Of a stretch of DNA of 64,000 nucleotides, positions 7,258-16,868 are shown in pieces. Where the stretch lies: positions 2,012,245 through 2,076,244 of the forward strand of contig BAOK01000001.1 of NCBI GenBank assembly GCA_000509225.1, in the 5' to 3' direction. Within the stretch, counting starts at the first letter, position 1, and every line of letters starts with the position of its first letter. This DNA is from Parvibaculaceae bacterium Mf 1.05b.01. GTDB lineage: Bacteria > Pseudomonadota > Alphaproteobacteria > Parvibaculales > Parvibaculaceae. Under the pieces are notes generated by a model. It was not told where the DNA came from and did no database searches. It saw only the letters and a program-made list of their open reading frames with translations. A program made the position numbers and the translations under genes.

Positions 7258-9945
7258 TCACTTGCTTACCTTTTGGGCGACCTTCTGAGCTGCCTGGGCT
7301 GCTGCCAGACGGGCGATAGGCACCCTGTAGGGCGAGCAGGACACATAGTGCAGCCCTGCCCCCTCGCAGAAATGCACGGACGCTGGGTCGCCCCCGTGCT
7401 CCCCGCAAATGCCCAGCTTGATGTCGGGGCGCGTCGCCCTGCCGCGCTCAGCGGCGATCTGAACCAATTCGCCCACCCCTTCCTGGTCAAGCGACACAAA
7501 GGGGTCAGCGGGCACAATGCCTTTGCCCAGATAGTCTTTCAGGAAGTTGGCCGAATCATCCCGGCTGATGCCGTAGGTGGTCTGGGTGAGGTCGTTGGTG
7601 CCAAAAGAGAAAAATTCGGCAGCGTGGGCAATTTCACCTGCTCGGAGGGCCGCTCTGGGCAGTTCAATCATGGTGCCGATCTGATATTCGAGAGGCTTGT
7701 TCTTTTCCGCCGAAACGGAGTCACCAACGGCAATAAGGCGCTCTTTCAGATATTCAAGCTCTGCCTTGGTCGCGACAAGGGGCACCATGACTTCAGGGAT
7801 GACGGCGGCGCCTGTTTCTTCTGCGGCGACCAGTGCGGCCTCAAAAATTGCGCGCGCCTGCATCTCATAGATCTCAGGATAGGTGATACCCAAGCGACAA
7901 CCCCGATGGCCGAGCATTGGATTGGCTTCTGTTAGCTCGATCAGGCGTCGACGCATTTTATCTGCTGAAAGACCGGCGGCCTCGGCGACCTCTGCAATCT
8001 CCTCGTCACTATGGGGCAGGAATTCGTGCAGAGGCGGGTCGAGCAGGCGAATGGTGACCGGCAAGCCCGACATGATCGTGAAAAGCTGACGGAAATCTTC
8101 GCGCTGCATGGGCAGGATTTTGTCCAGCGCCTTGCGTCGACCGGCTTGGTCATCGGCGATGATCATCTCGCGCATGGCGAGAATACGATCGTCAGAAAAG
8201 AACATGTGCTCTGTCCGGCAAAGGCCGATCCCCTCAGCGCCAAACTCGCGCGCAACACGCGCATCATCCGGTGTTTCGGCATTGGCACGTACCGTCATAC
8301 GCCTGCCTTCGTCGGCCCAACCCATCAATGTGTTGAAATCTCCGGAAAGCTCCGGCTGCAACATGGGCATCGCGCCCCTCATGATCTGACCGGTCGAGCC
8401 ATCGACGGTGATCACATCGCCCTTGCTGAACTTCTCTCCCAGGCTTGTCATCGTCTCAGCTGCATAGTCAATTTTGACTGTGCCCGCGCCCGACACGCAA
8501 GGCTTGCCCATGCCGCGTGCGACGACAGCGGCGTGACTTGTCATACCGCCTCTTGAGGTCAGAATCGCCACGGCTGAGTGCATGCCGTGAATGTCTTCCG
8601 GGCTCGTCTCAACACGCACAAGCACGACGTCGCGGCCTTGCGCCTTCAGCGCTCCCGCTTCTTCCGAAGAAAAGACGATCTCGCCAGAGGCCGCGCCGGG
8701 GGACGCTGGCAGGCCAGTTGCCACAACATCGCGCTCTGCATTTGGGTCAATCGTTGGATGGAGAAGCTGATCGAGCGATGCGGGGTCAACCCGGGTTACG
8801 GCTTCCTGCTGGGTGATCAGGCCTTCAGAAGCCATATCGACCGCGATCCTGATTGCAGCCTTGGCGGTACGCTTGCCGCTGCGGGTCTGCAGCATCCAAA
8901 GCTTGCCTTCCTGGACGGTGAACTCCAGGTCCTGCATGTCGCGATAGTGACCTTCAAGGTTTTTGTAGACCTCGACCAGCTCGCCATAGACGCCCGGCAT
9001 CACCTCTTCCATAGAGGGTGCCGTTTCGCCGCTTTCCTCGCGGGCTTGTCTGGTGAGGTGTTGCGGTGTGCGAATGCCCGCGACCACGTCTTCGCCCTGC
9101 GCGTTTACCAGAAACTCGCCATAGAAAGCTTTGTCCCCGGTCGATGGGTTGCGCGTAAAGGCAACACCGGTTGCAGACGTGTCCCCCATATTGCCGAAGA
9201 CCATGGCCTGGATGTTCACCGCTGTGCCCCATTCGTCGGGAATATTGTGGAGACGGCGATAAGTGGCAGCACGGGCGTTCTGCCAGGAGCCAAAGACCGC
9301 GTCGATGGCACCCCAGAGCTGCTCGTTCACATCCTGGGGGAAAGGCTCATCGAGCTCTTCTTCCACCAGCGCCTTATAGCGACCAATCACATCTTTCCAG
9401 TCAGCGGCGTCCAGGTCCGTGTCGAGATAGTACTCATTCTCTTCTTTGTAGATGTCGAGGATTTCCTCGAAATTATGGTGCTCAACCCCCAGCACTACAT
9501 CGGAATACATCTGAATGAAGCGGCGATAGCTGTCATAGGCAAAGCGTTCGTCATTGGCTTTGGCGGCGAGACCAGCGACGGTTGCATCATTGAGACCGAG
9601 GTTCAGTACCGTGTCCATCATGCCGGGCATGGAGGCACGGCCCCCGGAGCGCACGGACACGAGAAGCGGGTTTTCAGGCTTGCCGAAATCGGCGCCCACA
9701 ATTTTTGAAACCTCTGCGAGCGCAGTCTCGACCTGGGCCTTCATGCCCTCAGGATAGGAACGATCATTCTTATAGAATGCCGTGCAGACCTCCGTGGTGA
9801 TGGTGAAGCCTGGCGGAACTGGGAGCCCCAGGTTCGCCATTTCGGCGAGATTGGCGCCCTTGCCGCCGAGAAGTTCGCGCAAACTTGCGTCGCCCTCAGC
9901 GCTACCGCCGCCAAACCCATACACCCACTTCGTCGAACCGGTCAT
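7258..9945 (-). CDS. ppdK: Pyruvate, phosphate dikinase
   Basis: Interconverts ATP, phosphate and pyruvate with AMP, diphosphate and PEP, linking glycolysis and gluconeogenesis. The 895-aa length is full size. Order of domains: N-terminal ATP-grasp domain (LLGGKGANLAEM near residue 26, SVRSGGRASMPGMMDTVLN near 97), central phosphohistidine domain with TSRGGMTSHAAVVARG (catalytic His about residue 471), and a C-terminal PEP/pyruvate TIM barrel with the LCRTEHMFF motif and the GICGEHGGDP catalytic cysteine region. It sits 79 bases downstream of glyS on the same strand, an arrangement common in this class. No clear terminator is seen downstream. Confidence 0.96.
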   Translation of the reverse strand: MTGSTKWVYGFGGGSAEGDASLRELLGGKGANLAEMANLGLPVPPGFTITTEVCTAFYKNDRSYPEGMKAQVETALAEVSKIVGADFGKPENPLLVSVRSGGRASMPGMMDTVLNLGLNDATVAGLAAKANDERFAYDSYRRFIQMYSDVVLGVEHHNFEEILDIYKEENEYYLDTDLDAADWKDVIGRYKALVEEELDEPFPQDVNEQLWGAIDAVFGSWQNARAATYRRLHNIPDEWGTAVNIQAMVFGNMGDTSATGVAFTRNPSTGDKAFYGEFLVNAQGEDVVAGIRTPQHLTRQAREESGETAPSMEEVMPGVYGELVEVYKNLEGHYRDMQDLEFTVQEGKLWMLQTRSGKRTAKAAIRIAVDMASEGLITQQEAVTRVDPASLDQLLHPTIDPNAERDVVATGLPASPGAASGEIVFSSEEAGALKAQGRDVVLVRVETSPEDIHGMHSAVAILTSRGGMTSHAAVVARGMGKPCVSGAGTVKIDYAAETMTSLGEKFSKGDVITVDGSTGQIMRGAMPMLQPELSGDFNTLMGWADEGRRMTVRANAETPDDARVAREFGAEGIGLCRTEHMFFSDDRILAMREMIIADDQAGRRKALDKILPMQREDFRQLFTIMSGLPVTIRLLDPPLHEFLPHSDEEIAEVAEAAGLSADKMRRRLIELTEANPMLGHRGCRLGITYPEIYEMQARAIFEAALVAAEETGAAVIPEVMVPLVATKAELEYLKERLIAVGDSVSAEKNKPLEYQIGTMIELPRAALRAGEIAHAAEFFSFGTNDLTQTTYGISRDDSANFLKDYLGKGIVPADPFVSLDQEGVGELVQIAAERGRATRPDIKLGICGEHGGDPASVHFCEGAGLHYVSCSPYRVPIARLAAAQAAQKVAQKVSK

Positions 9946-10024
9946 GCGTATCGCTTTCCGTTTGGCCTCACATGCAGGAGGCAGAAGAGTTCAAGTCGAA
10001 GGATGCGCGAAAAAGCCCTGCAGA

Positions 10025-12346
10025 TCACCCTTCGATTTTGGAGAAATCGGCCACGCCGTGAAGGGCGGTTCTGATTTCTGCGAGGAGCTTTAAGCGGTTT
10101 TCGCGGACTTTGTCATCCTCTGCGTTCACCGTGACCTTTTCGAAAAAACCGTCGACGGGACCGCGCAACTTTGCAAGCGCTGCCATGGCACCGGCGAAAT
10201 CTTCTTTCGCAACGGCTTTTGCGGCTGCATCGCGGGCAACATTGATTTCAGCTGCCAAGGTCTTTTCGTCGTCCGATTCGAAGAGCGATGTGTCCGGCGT
10301 GCCCGAATAGGTCGCCTTGTCCTTCTTCTCTTCGATACGCAGGATGTTGGCCGCGCGTTTGGCACCCGCCAACAGGTTCGCGCCATCATCTGTTGCAAGA
10401 AACGCCGCTAAAGCTTCGACACGGCGTTTTACAAGTAAAAGATCGTCCTGATCGGGGAGTGCGAAGACCGCGTCCACCAAGTCATGTTTGACCCCTTGGT
10501 CACGAAGGTAAATCTTCAATCGATCCGCAAAGAAGGAAAGCAAAGATTGTGTGAGGGTGATGTGGTTTTCAAACTCAAAGTTGATCTGCGGCTCAACGTC
10601 CATGAAGAGTCGTTCCCAACCGTCTCCGAGGGGATCAACGACATCGTAGGCAATTGCCGCTTTTTCAACCCAATTACTTCCGCAGAATTTCAAACTCCTG
10701 ACCGCGCCACTCTCGTCGATGCTCTCACCATGAGTATCAGCGAACTTCTCACGCTCTTTGCGCAACTTCGCAATCAAGGTTTCGTCAAAAACCTCTTCCA
10801 ACAATACGCTATTTCCTCGCGTTGCCATACTGTCAATGTGGTTTCCCCCAACAGCTAGCAGCACTTCTCGTAGGGGCAGCCTTAAGTCAGAGTCTAGGAT
10901 CACACGAATGATGCCAAGAGCGGCACGGCGGAGCGCAAACGGGTCTTTGGAGCCGGTTGGTTTTTCGTCGATGCCCCAGAAGCCGACAAGCGTGTCGAGC
11001 TTGTCGGCGAGGGCCACAGCCTGGGCTACGGGTCCTTCAGGTACATCGTCTGAGGGTCCCTGCGGCTGATAATGCTGGGCAATAGCGTCGGCGACGTCCG
11101 CGTCCAGACCGTCTGCCAGCGCGTAATACTGCCCCATGATGCCCTGCAGATCCGGGAACTCGTAGACCATGCCGGAAACGAGGTCGGCTTTGCAAAGGCG
11201 ACCAGCGAGTTCCGCTTTTGCCATGTCAGCACCCGTCACGCTTGCGAGCTCGCCTGCCAGCTTGGAGATGCGCTCAGCTTTTTCAGCAACCGTTCCGAGT
11301 TTCGCGTGGAAGACAACCTGGTCGAGCTTCTTCGCGAAATCTTCCAGCGAATGTTTCTTGTCCTGATCCCAGAGGAAGCGGGCATCGGCAAAGCGGGCAC
11401 GCAGCACGCGTTCATTGCCGTTGATCACCGCTGCGCCGCCGTCTTCCGGCTCAATGTTTGACACCACGATGAAGCGCGGGGCGAAATTCCCCGTCTTCGG
11501 GTCTCTGAGTGCCAGATATTTCTGGTTCGCGCGCATGGTGGAGGTGAGCACTTCCTGCGGGATTTCCATGAACTCATCATCAATGGCGCCCATGAGCGCC
11601 GTCGGCCATTCCACAAGGCCCGCCACTTCGTGCAGCAGCGCCTCGTCATCAATCAGTTCCAGGTTCTGAGCATGCGCCAGGTTCTTGGCGTCTTCCAGAA
11701 TGTGGGCGGCGCGGGCTTGCGGGTCGAGCATGACCTTCTGGCGTTCCAGCTTCTCCACATAATCATCAAAGGTGCGCACCTTGATCGCGTCCGGCCCCAT
11801 GAAGCGGTGGCCATAGGTCACATCGCCTGACTGGATGCCGTCAATCTCAAAGGGTACAACCTCACCGTCCAGAGTGCAGACAATGGAATGGAGCGGACGC
11901 ACCCAGCGCAGCGACCCGGAGCCCCAACGCATCGACTTCGGCCAGGGGAAGTTGCGGACCATTTCGGGTACAATTTCGGCGATCAGCTCATCAGTGCCAC
12001 GGCCTGTCTTTTCAATGACGGCGACGTAATACTCGCCCTTTTTGTCTTCGCGGGTCTCGCACTGCTCCAGCGTCAGGCCGGTCGACTTCAAGAAGCCTTC
12101 CATGGCCTTTTCAGGCGCGCCGACGCGGGGCCCTTTGCGTTCTTCTTTACGGTCCTGCTGGCGGACAGGCAGACCGGAGATCGCAAGCGTCAAACGGCGG
12201 GGTGTTGCGAAGGCCCGCGCGCCCTCCCCAAAGACTTCTTCTTTGGCCAGCGCATCGGTGACCAGTTTCTGCAGGTCTTCCGACGCCCGCTTTTGCATGC
12301 GGGCTGGAATTTCTTCTGAGAAGAGTTCAAGAAGGAGATCAGCCAT
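10025..12346 (-). CDS. glyS: Glycine--tRNA ligase beta subunit
   Basis: Beta subunit of the alpha2beta2 bacterial glycyl-tRNA synthetase, which binds tRNA(Gly) while the alpha subunit activates glycine. It is 773 aa, slightly longer than the common size near 690 aa. The start [18 protein letters not shown] is diagnostic, as are [18 protein letters not shown]-like (here [18 protein letters not shown]), [12 protein letters not shown]-like ([12 protein letters not shown]), ANILRIEE and a C-terminal anticodon-binding-like helical region. It begins two bases after the glyQ stop, so the two are translationally coupled. Confidence 0.95.
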   Translation of the reverse strand: MADLLLELFSEEIPARMQKRASEDLQKLVTDALAKEEVFGEGARAFATPRRLTLAISGLPVRQQDRKEERKGPRVGAPEKAMEGFLKSTGLTLEQCETREDKKGEYYVAVIEKTGRGTDELIAEIVPEMVRNFPWPKSMRWGSGSLRWVRPLHSIVCTLDGEVVPFEIDGIQSGDVTYGHRFMGPDAIKVRTFDDYVEKLERQKVMLDPQARAAHILEDAKNLAHAQNLELIDDEALLHEVAGLVEWPTALMGAIDDEFMEIPQEVLTSTMRANQKYLALRDPKTGNFAPRFIVVSNIEPEDGGAAVINGNERVLRARFADARFLWDQDKKHSLEDFAKKLDQVVFHAKLGTVAEKAERISKLAGELASVTGADMAKAELAGRLCKADLVSGMVYEFPDLQGIMGQYYALADGLDADVADAIAQHYQPQGPSDDVPEGPVAQAVALADKLDTLVGFWGIDEKPTGSKDPFALRRAALGIIRVILDSDLRLPLREVLLAVGGNHIDSMATRGNSVLLEEVFDETLIAKLRKEREKFADTHGESIDESGAVRSLKFCGSNWVEKAAIAYDVVDPLGDGWERLFMDVEPQINFEFENHITLTQSLLSFFADRLKIYLRDQGVKHDLVDAVFALPDQDDLLLVKRRVEALAAFLATDDGANLLAGAKRAANILRIEEKKDKATYSGTPDTSLFESDDEKTLAAEINVARDAAAKAVAKEDFAGAMAALAKLRGPVDGFFEKVTVNAEDDKVRENRLKLLAEIRTALHGVADFSKIEG

Positions 12347-12348
12347 CT

Positions 12349-13278
12349 TTACGCCTCCCCTTCTGCAGGCGCGCCAGCTTGCGGTGTCTTGAGGTAGGCC
12401 TTACAGCAGGCTTTGGCGAGCGTGCGGACACGCCCTATATAAGCTTGACGTTCAGTCACAGAGATCACGCCCCGCGCGTCGAGCAAGTTAAATGCATGAC
12501 TTGCCTTGATGCACTGGTCATAAGCGGGTTGCGCCAATGGTGGATCATATTCCAGAAGTGCCGCGCACTCCTTTTCCGCATCTTCGAAATGCCGGAAGAG
12601 AATGTCCGTGTTCGCCGCATTAAAGTTGTAGTGGGAGAACTGAACTTCGTTCTGATGGAAGACATCACCATAGGTGACCTTCTTATCGCCTTCCTGGCCG
12701 TTGAAGTTCAGCTCATAGCCATTGTCGACGCCCTGCACATACATGGCGAGGCGTTCCAGCCCATAGGTGAGCTCACCCGCGACAGGCGAGCAGTCAAAGC
12801 CGCCGACCTGCTGGAAGTAAGTAAACTGGGAGACTTCCATGCCATCGCACCAGACTTCCCAACCAAGCCCCCAGGCGCCGAGCGTCGGGCTTTCCCAGTC
12901 GTCTTCCACAAAACGGATGTCATGGTTCTTTGGATCGATGCCAAGCGCATAGAGACTTTCCAGGTACAGCTCCTGAATGTTCTCCGGGCTCGGCTTCAGC
13001 ATGACCTGAAACTGATAATAGTGCTGAAAGCGGTTGGGGTTGTCGCCATAGCGTCCGTCTGTCGGGCGCCGGGACGGCTGCACATAGGCTGCGTTCCAGT
13101 GCTTTGGTCCGAGCGAACGGAGTGTCGTCGCCGGATGAAAAGTTCCTGCGCCCATTTCCACATCATAGGGCTGCAGGATCACGCAACCGTAATCCGCCCA
13201 GTAGTTCTGCAGGGTCAGAATGAGCGACTGAAAAGACGTGTTCCGGGTCTTGTCGGCGGAACCGGCTGGGCTGGACAT
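12349..13278 (-). CDS. glyQ: Glycine--tRNA ligase alpha subunit
   Basis: Catalytic subunit of the tetrameric glycyl-tRNA synthetase, forming glycyl-adenylate. At 309 aa it is typical. Motifs: [20 protein letters not shown] at the N terminus, [39 protein letters not shown] and the class II pieces [17 protein letters not shown] and [10 protein letters not shown]-like ([11 protein letters not shown]). It is the first gene of glyQ-glyS, with ppdK following. Its upstream region carries a tandem pair of dispersed stem-loop repeats (13311-13431), so its promoter probably lies within or beyond them. Confidence 0.96.
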   Translation of the reverse strand: MSSPAGSADKTRNTSFQSLILTLQNYWADYGCVILQPYDVEMGAGTFHPATTLRSLGPKHWNAAYVQPSRRPTDGRYGDNPNRFQHYYQFQVMLKPSPENIQELYLESLYALGIDPKNHDIRFVEDDWESPTLGAWGLGWEVWCDGMEVSQFTYFQQVGGFDCSPVAGELTYGLERLAMYVQGVDNGYELNFNGQEGDKKVTYGDVFHQNEVQFSHYNFNAANTDILFRHFEDAEKECAALLEYDPPLAQPAYDQCIKASHAFNLLDARGVISVTERQAYIGRVRTLAKACCKAYLKTPQAGAPAEGEA

Positions 13279-13310
13279 GACATACTCTCAGAAAGTGGCG
13301 GAAATACCCT

Positions 13311-13431
13311 GACTCGTGCTTGGCGCATTTCCGGACGGTGAAGTCGTGCAACTTCACCTGGAAATGCTTGGACTCTTGCTTTGGCGCATTTCCGGACGGT
13401 GAAGTCGTGCAACATCACCTGGAAATGCTCT
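13311..13431. repeat. Tandem pair of dispersed stem-loop repeats, copies B and C
   Basis: Two consecutive near-identical units, 13311-13370 and 13371-13431 (60 and 61 bases). Each starts with GACTC, a GANTC methylation site, and contains a stem-loop with outer arms GCATTTCC / GGAAATGC (13325-13367 and 13386-13428) and inner arms GTGAAGT / ACTTCAC, the latter with one mismatch in copy C. The units differ at only a few positions, which points to a recent tandem duplication. They lie between glyQ and the SDR at 13553, both leftward. Confidence 0.8.
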
Positions 13432-13476
13432 AACCCCCAGAATCTAAAGGAAAACCCTGAAAGCGGGCGCAAAGTA

Positions 13477-13497
13477 ACCGGGTGGGGCTCACCCGGT
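13477..13497. other. Short perfect stem-loop downstream of the SDR gene
   Basis: ACCGGGTG (13477-13484) and CACCCGGT (13490-13497) can pair around a five-base loop. It lies about 55 bases past the stop of the leftward SDR, where a terminator would be, but no run of T follows on either strand. It may be a processing or pause structure; its function is unknown. Confidence 0.35.
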
Positions 13498-13552
13498 CAA
13501 GCTGGGGGTCCTCAGGGCAAAAGCCACAAATTGCAATCTCTGGCCAGCCCGG

Positions 13553-14341
13553 TCAGATCAGCGTCGTGCCACCATCTACGGTGATGATCTCGCCGGTGAT
13601 GAAAGCACCAGCACGGCTCGCAAGCAGCAACGCAATCCCCATAATGTCTTCATCATGCCCCCAACGGTGAAGTGGGATGGCGCGCTTCTCAGCCTCAAAC
13701 TGCTTTGTGTTGTTTTCAAAGACTTCGGTCATCTTGGAATGGAAGCGTCCCGGTGCAATGGCGTTCACCCGGACCTTATCGTCGGCGAGGGCAAAGGCCA
13801 TGTTCCGGGTCAGCTGATGGACAGCTGCTTTGGACGTCGCATAGCTAAAGGTGTTTGAGCTGTCGCCCTTGATACCGGCGATCGATCCGGTGTTGATGAC
13901 GCACGCATCTCCTTTGGCGGCGGCTGCGGCTTTCAGCTGTGGCAGGAGCTTCTGTGTCAGGAAGAAAGGTGTTTTGGTGTTGAGATCCAGGACCTTGTCC
14001 CAGCCATTCTCCGGAAACTGGTCCATCGGTGCTTCCCAGGCAGTACCGGCATTGTTGACCAGAACGTCTAATGCCTGTTCGCGCTCGGCAATGGCATCGC
14101 CGAAACGCGCAATCTCTTCTGTTGCGCTCAAATTGCAGGGGATGGCAACGCACTCGCCCTGTTCAGCCACGCTTGAGAGTTCTTCCGCGGCCTGCTCGCA
14201 GGCCTCGGCCTTGCGCGCTGTGATGTAGATCCGGGCTGCGCCAGCTTGGAGAAAAGCCTCTGCCATGGCCCGGCCTAACCCACGTGAGCCGCCGGTGACA
14301 ACGCACACTTTGTCTTTCATTGAAAACAGATTGTCTAACAT
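13553..14341 (-). CDS. SDR family oxidoreductase, RhlG/FabG-like
   Basis: 262-aa classical SDR: TGGSRGLG near residue 17, NNAG, catalytic Ser in INTGSIAG, YATSK as the Tyr/Lys pair, and the C-terminal ITGEIITVDGGTTLI typical of 3-oxoacyl-ACP or acetoacetyl-CoA reductase-like members. The phrases NTKTPFFLTQKLLP and VRVNAIAPGRF resemble the RhlG group. It is not closely similar to the SDR pair at 4177-5817. The actual substrate is unknown. It is leftward and stands apart from glyQ by a repeat-containing gap. Confidence 0.85.
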   Translation of the reverse strand: MLDNLFSMKDKVCVVTGGSRGLGRAMAEAFLQAGAARIYITARKAEACEQAAEELSSVAEQGECVAIPCNLSATEEIARFGDAIAEREQALDVLVNNAGTAWEAPMDQFPENGWDKVLDLNTKTPFFLTQKLLPQLKAAAAAKGDACVINTGSIAGIKGDSSNTFSYATSKAAVHQLTRNMAFALADDKVRVNAIAPGRFHSKMTEVFENNTKQFEAEKRAIPLHRWGHDEDIMGIALLLASRAGAFITGEIITVDGGTTLI

Positions 14342-14404
14342 GCGGCTTCCTTACCTAAATGTTGGGATCTCAGCCGCCCATGCAGCTTTGCGTGGTAATT
14401 CTTT

Positions 14405-14599
14405 TCAGCGTGATTGTTCAGGCGCAAAACTGCCATCTGGTGTCCGTTCAAGCGTCCCGAGATTGCGAGGCTCCTGAGGCTTCGGGCCCCGCGCTTGCTC
14501 TTCAATGCGCGCGCGCGCTTTTTCCCGGTATTTTTTCACAAGCTTCGAGATGCCATAGACACCTGCCATAATGAGCCCGGTGACCACAATATCATTCAT
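14405..14599 (-). CDS. Small single-span membrane protein, unrecognised
   Basis: 64-aa leftward frame with ATG at 14599 preceded by CGGAG at a normal distance. It has one predicted membrane span at residues 4-20 (IVVTGLIMAGVYGISKL) followed by a strongly basic stretch (KKYREKARARIEEQARG) and a Pro/Gly-rich tail. That basic segment suggests the tail is cytoplasmic. I do not recognise a family. Support for it being real is the ribosome binding site, the absence of a better frame and the coherent hydrophobic/basic layout; it could still be spurious. Confidence 0.5.
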   Translation of the reverse strand: MNDIVVTGLIMAGVYGISKLVKKYREKARARIEEQARGPKPQEPRNLGTLERTPDGSFAPEQSR

Positions 14600-14715
14600 T
14601 GTTTTGGCTCCGACAGTTGTTAGCGCTTGAGGGCGGGTGAAAGGTTGCGTGCCTATTTCAGCTTTCTATCTTAGTCTTTCACAGCAGATAAGGCCAAATT
14701 GGGGCGGAGGCGCAA

Positions 14716-15123
14716 ATGTTCAAATTTCAGGTCGGAAGTCTGATCACAGGAGCCGCTCTTGGGGTTCTGGCTGTCTGGCTGCTCATTTCCGCGCCTGACT
14801 GGGCCACACGTTACCTCGCCAACGCGGACGCGCACCCCACAGGCATTGATAGTTTCCGTTTTGTCGGAAGCTGGATGGTGATCGTCGCTCTTTTGCTTTT
14901 GGCGGCTGGGATTGTCCCGCCGACCCCATCCTCTCAACGGATGCTTGCGCTTGCGATGACGCTCGGGCTTGCCGTCGTCACCGCGGTCCATGTTCAGGTG
15001 CAGCTCAGCGAGGGGACTGCCGAGCGCTGGTTGCCACCGCTCAAAATGGATACGGCTTTCTTCACGGCCCTCACACTTTACTGGACGGTTGTGACTTGGG
15101 TCACCTGGCGGGCTGCGGAATAG
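14716..15123 (+). CDS. Four-span integral membrane protein, unrecognised
   Basis: 135-aa rightward frame with GGAGG 10 bases before its ATG. Hydrophobic segments lie at about residues 8-26 (LITGAALGVLAVWLLISA), 52-69 (WMVIVALLLLAAGIVP), 78-95 and 112-130, giving four predicted spans with short loops. No family was recognised. It is the only rightward gene in a long leftward stretch (7.3-17.8 kb) and is convergent with the S49 peptidase gene, whose stop lies 9 bases away. Confidence 0.65.
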   Translation: MFKFQVGSLITGAALGVLAVWLLISAPDWATRYLANADAHPTGIDSFRFVGSWMVIVALLLLAAGIVPPTPSSQRMLALAMTLGLAVVTAVHVQVQLSEGTAERWLPPLKMDTAFFTALTLYWTVVTWVTWRAAE

Positions 15124-15132
15124 CGACGGTTT

Positions 15133-16029
15133 TTAGAGACCAAACCGTGACCAAAGCGAGCGTGCTTCGACAGCGCCCAGCAGGTCTGTTGCGAAATTTC
15201 CCCCACCAGAAAGGCTTGCGTCCGGCATCTGCCCTGCAATGCCTGGCCTGCGGCGCCACCAGGGACGGGGACCGCCGATCAGCCTTAGGCGCACCTTCTC
15301 ACCGTATTTCTCGCGGGTGACGGCACGAAGATCGCCGATGCCATCTACCAACCCATATTTAATGCCATGGGTCGCGACCCAGAACTCACCTGAGAAGAGT
15401 TGTTTTTCGTCGCCCTCAAGCTTGTCCCCGCGAGCTTTGCGCACGAGATCTTTGAAGCCCTTGTGGACCTCCTCCTGCAACGCCTCAAGACGTTCGACCT
15501 CTTCCGGGTCTTCCGGTTTGAACGGGTCCAGCATGGCCTTGCTCTCGCCAGCGGTATGAACGCGGCGCTCTACGCCCAGCTTCTCGATCAGTTTGGAGAA
15601 ACCGAAACCGGCGCTCACAACGCCGATGGATCCCACCACGGAATGCTCATCTGCGAAGATTTCATCTGCGGCGCAGGCAATCATGTATCCACCTGAGGCG
15701 GCCACATCTTCCACAAATGCCAGGACAGGAAGCTCATGTTCTTCTGCGAGTGCCCGGATGCGTTTGAAGATCAGTGATGATTGAACAGGCGATCCTCCGG
15801 GAGAATTAATGACCAAGGCAACGGCTTTGGCGTCCCGGGTCTTAAAGGCCGCATCGAGGTCGCCTGCAACACCGGACAGATTAAGACCGTCGCGCAAAGG
15901 CCCCGAGGAGGCGATCACACCGGTGAGGCGGACCACGGGCACAACAGAGACATCAGGGTCGATCCGGTCAAGCAGACGTTCGCGGAGACCTTTGTGGGGG
16001 ATAGCATTGATGAGTGTTTTTTTGACCAT
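15133..16029 (-). CDS. Peptidase S49 family protein (SppA/SohB-like)
   Basis: 298-aa member of the signal peptide peptidase A group, short form. VALVINSPGGSPVQSSLIF (about residues 71-89) and AFVEDVAASGGYMIACAADE (residues about 105-124) contain the substrate-binding glycine strand and the catalytic Ser of SGGY; SVVGSIGVVSAGFG follows. No clear N-terminal membrane span is seen, so it may be cytoplasmic or peripheral. In this family cleaved signal peptides are degraded. It lies 30 bases after the methyltransferase gene on the same strand and probably closes the operon that begins at 17773. Confidence 0.85.
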   Translation of the reverse strand: MVKKTLINAIPHKGLRERLLDRIDPDVSVVPVVRLTGVIASSGPLRDGLNLSGVAGDLDAAFKTRDAKAVALVINSPGGSPVQSSLIFKRIRALAEEHELPVLAFVEDVAASGGYMIACAADEIFADEHSVVGSIGVVSAGFGFSKLIEKLGVERRVHTAGESKAMLDPFKPEDPEEVERLEALQEEVHKGFKDLVRKARGDKLEGDEKQLFSGEFWVATHGIKYGLVDGIGDLRAVTREKYGEKVRLRLIGGPRPWWRRRPGIAGQMPDASLSGGGNFATDLLGAVEARSLWSRFGL

Positions 16030-16059
16030 GGGCTCTACATAAGGTTTTTTTGGGTTTTC

Positions 16060-16845
16060 TCAAGCAGAACCAAGGTTCAAGGGGGCGCCGGCCCGCAAGA
16101 TCACGTCTGCGTTGGTGGTAAATCCGCCTTGCTCATCATGCAAGACCAGACCACTGGCGAGCTTAAACGGTGCGCGCGAGCCTTTGACCCCTTGAAGCAG
16201 GACCCGGCTCGCCTCTTTTCCAGCACTAGGCCATAGCGGATAGGCAACCAGCCCGCCAAGCTTGCCTTCGACACCGTTGAGGAGGTCAGGCAGCGCATCT
16301 ACCCGATGGATGATGGTCACAGTGCCTTTGGGTTTTGCCATGGCACAGGTGACGCGGAGCCATTCCTCCAACGACACATCCTCAAGCGCATGGGCTGTCG
16401 CTTTGCTGCTGTTCGGGGAGTCCCAAATCTTATCCTGTTCGTAGAAAGGCGGGTTGGTCATGACATGATTGAAACTGCCATAGGCCACATCCTTGTCGGC
16501 CAAAGCTGCTGCTTTCTCCGCAACTGATCCTTCGACAATATTTGCGCGGGCATTCAGATCGTTGCGTTCGGTGTTTTTTTGTGCCGCAAGAACCAAGCTT
16601 GCCTGAACCTCAAGGCCGGTGACTTTCGCCTCAGAACATCTCGACGCAAGGCAAAGCGACGCCACGCCTACGCCTGCTCCAACGTCGAGAACATGATCAC
16701 CGGCTTTGGCCGGTATGGAGGCCGCCAGCATCACAGCGTCTATGCCCGCTCGGTAGCCCTTCTCCGGCTGCAAAACCTGCAGCCGCCCGCCCAGAAATCC
16801 ATCATCGCTGAAGCCGGAATGTGTTGAGATCGCCATAGGGGGCAT
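16060..16845 (-). CDS. tRNA1(Val) A37 N6-methyltransferase-like protein (COG4123)
   Basis: 261-aa SAM-dependent methyltransferase. The SAM-binding motif is VLDVGAGVGVASLCLA (about residues 55-70) and the catalytic motif NPPFYEQ (about residues 132-138) is the N-P-P-F signature of exocyclic-amino adenine methylation. The N-terminal GFLGGRLQVLQPEKGYRAGI is typical of alphaproteobacterial relatives of TrmN6/YfiC. The exact target nucleotide is inferred. Start chosen at 16845; a second ATG at 16836 is possible. It follows the cysteine-rich gene by 23 bases and precedes the S49 peptidase. Confidence 0.8.
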   Translation of the reverse strand: MPPMAISTHSGFSDDGFLGGRLQVLQPEKGYRAGIDAVMLAASIPAKAGDHVLDVGAGVGVASLCLASRCSEAKVTGLEVQASLVLAAQKNTERNDLNARANIVEGSVAEKAAALADKDVAYGSFNHVMTNPPFYEQDKIWDSPNSSKATAHALEDVSLEEWLRVTCAMAKPKGTVTIIHRVDALPDLLNGVEGKLGGLVAYPLWPSAGKEASRVLLQGVKGSRAPFKLASGLVLHDEQGGFTTNADVILRAGAPLNLGSA

Positions 16846-16868
16846 GGAGACCTATCGCTTGAGGAACG

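Noticed and set aside
8578-9708. 376-codon open frame on the plus strand inside ppdK
   Set aside because: It is antisense to a full-length, motif-complete ppdK and its translation has no recognisable family or compositional sense; long antisense frames are common in GC-rich genes.
12379-13341. 320-codon open frame on the plus strand across glyQ
   Set aside because: Antisense to a clear glyQ; no ribosome binding site or family resemblance.
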